This document shows, in pieces, positions 47,655 to 48,132 of a DNA stretch of 48,132 nt. Position 1 is the first letter of the stretch; each line of letters opens with the position of its first letter. Origin of the DNA: Ruminococcaceae bacterium UBA1227 (lineage in GTDB: Bacteria > Bacillota > Clostridia > Oscillospirales > Acutalibacteraceae); NCBI GenBank assembly GCA_002309175.1, contig DBWX01000014.1:5071-53202 (forward strand), in the 5' to 3' direction. Under the pieces are notes generated by a model. It had not been told where the DNA came from and made no database searches. It saw only the letters and a list, made by a program, of their open reading frames with translations. The position numbers were made by a program, and so were the translations under genes.

Positions 47655-48132
47655 TTATTTTGTGCCTTTTATGGCATCCCAATAAGCCTTTGTGGCCTGC
47701 TCAATCTTATTGTCCCCGTACTCGTAGTAGCGGACATCCTTGATTGCGTCAGGAAGATACTGCTGATCGAGCCAGTGGTTCGGGAAAGCGTGGGGATATT
47801 TATAGAACTGGCCTTTGACGGCCTGATCCTCGCCGTCAAAGTGCTTGTTCTGCAGGGTGCGCGGAATGGCACCGGAGTTGCCGCGCTCAATATCCGCCAT
47901 TGCGGTCTCGATGGCCGTGACGCCCGAATTGGATTTAGGGCTGGTGGCCACGAGGATTACCGCATCGGCGAGCGGAATCTGCGCCTCCGGCAGACCGACC
48001 TGGAGCGCTATGTCGCAGGCGGCCTTGACAATCGGGATTATCTGCGGATAGGCGAGGCCTACGTCCTCACATGCGCAGACGAGAAGGCGGCGGACCGCGG
48101 AGATGAGGTCGCCGGCTTCAAGCAGCCGCGCC
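47655..48132 (-). CDS. rarA: RarA/MgsA-type AAA+ replication-associated recombination ATPase, 3' part (runs off the window)
   Basis: Only the C-terminal ~158 codons are visible; the AAA+ domain lies beyond 48132. Translating back from the edge gives LLEAGDLISAVRRLLVCACEDVGLA, then GLPEAQIPLADAVILVATSPKSNS and YPHAFPNHWLDQQYLPD near the C-terminus. All are hallmark segments of the RarA clamp-loader-related family, which acts at stalled replication forks. An internal GTG at 47951 is not the start because conserved sequence continues upstream of it. The stop at 47655 faces the AT-rich intergenic region. Confidence 0.93.
   Translation of the reverse strand, partial: ARLLEAGDLISAVRRLLVCACEDVGLAYPQIIPIVKAACDIALQVGLPEAQIPLADAVILVATSPKSNSGVTAIETAMADIERGNSGAIPRTLQNKHFDGEDQAVKGQFYKYPHAFPNHWLDQQYLPDAIKDVRYYEYGDNKIEQATKAYWDAIKGTK

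Noticed and set aside
1..48132. CRISPR array, transposase, integrase, prophage, toxin-antitoxin or defence island.
   Set aside because: No regularly spaced repeats, no matching protein families, and gene order is of conserved housekeeping type throughout.

Overview
The window looks like a chromosomal segment of a Firmicute of class Clostridia, probably an anaerobic gut-type lineage. This is inferred from gene content and order, not from a marker phylogeny. The pointers are: the runs dprA-topA-trmFO, rnc-radical SAM-smc-ftsY, yhbY-nadD-yqeK-rsfS-leuS, yqeG-M24 peptidase-efp and mreBCD-PBP2-minD-mgsA; an EF-G-like paralogue of a type I associate with clostridia; near-consensus sigma-A promoters with 17-bp spacers; strong GGAGG ribosome binding sites; several TTG starts; and tRNA genes that encode CCA. 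No transposase, integrase, phage gene, CRISPR array or rRNA gene was seen. Most of the window is housekeeping sequence, packed with 1-14 nt overlaps.

Layout. (1) 1-19.6 kb, all on +: the tail of an unknown gene and its terminator, then an RNA methyltransferase, dprA, topA, trmFO, plsX, rnc, a radical SAM gene, smc, ftsY, rdgB, yhbY, nadD, yqeK, rsfS, leuS and an MscS channel, with no obvious internal terminator. rpsU follows behind its own consensus promoter and ends at a bidirectional terminator. (2) 19.6-22.5 kb, on -: proB-proA-proC, the proline pathway from glutamate. (3) 22.5-35.0 kb, on +: yqeG, an M24 peptidase, efp, a Cys/His-rich zinc-ribbon protein, maf, mreB, mreC, mreD, PBP2, a MinD-like ATPase, an MgsA-like protein, hisS and aspS. 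(4) 35.1-36.1 kb, on -: a lone SDR-fold protein with its own promoter. (5) 36.3-42.7 kb, on +: an EF-G-like GTPase, a putative metal exporter, a split ThrE-type exporter pair, a YhhN-family membrane protein and pyruvate kinase. (6) 42.7-44.2 kb, on -: nth and a DUF1624-type membrane protein, divergent from a HAD phosphatase that is followed by tRNA-Met and tRNA-Glu. (7) 45.1-48.1 kb, on -: an AI-2E-type membrane protein, an OGG1-type glycosylase, a 459-bp AT-rich intergenic region, and the 3' end of rarA.

How the genes fit together. Translation and RNA maturation are served by trmFO, rnc, yhbY, rsfS, rpsU, efp, leuS, hisS, aspS, the EF-G-like GTPase and the two tRNAs. Chromosome maintenance and repair involve topA, smc, dprA, nth, ogg and rarA. 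Cell shape and membrane or wall growth involve mreBCD, PBP2, the MinD-like ATPase, ftsY and plsX.

The most unusual points are: an FtsY whose acidic domain and basic/aromatic membrane-type motif sit at the C-terminus instead of the N-terminus; a methylglyoxal-synthase-fold protein in which three residues aligned with the E. coli catalytic set are changed; a MinD-like ATPase without a membrane-targeting tail and without minC; an EF-G paralogue with altered G motifs; and a nearly perfectly symmetric pair of overlapping antiparallel promoters at 44.17-44.21 kb. I did not find a clearly new multi-gene defence or biosynthetic system here.
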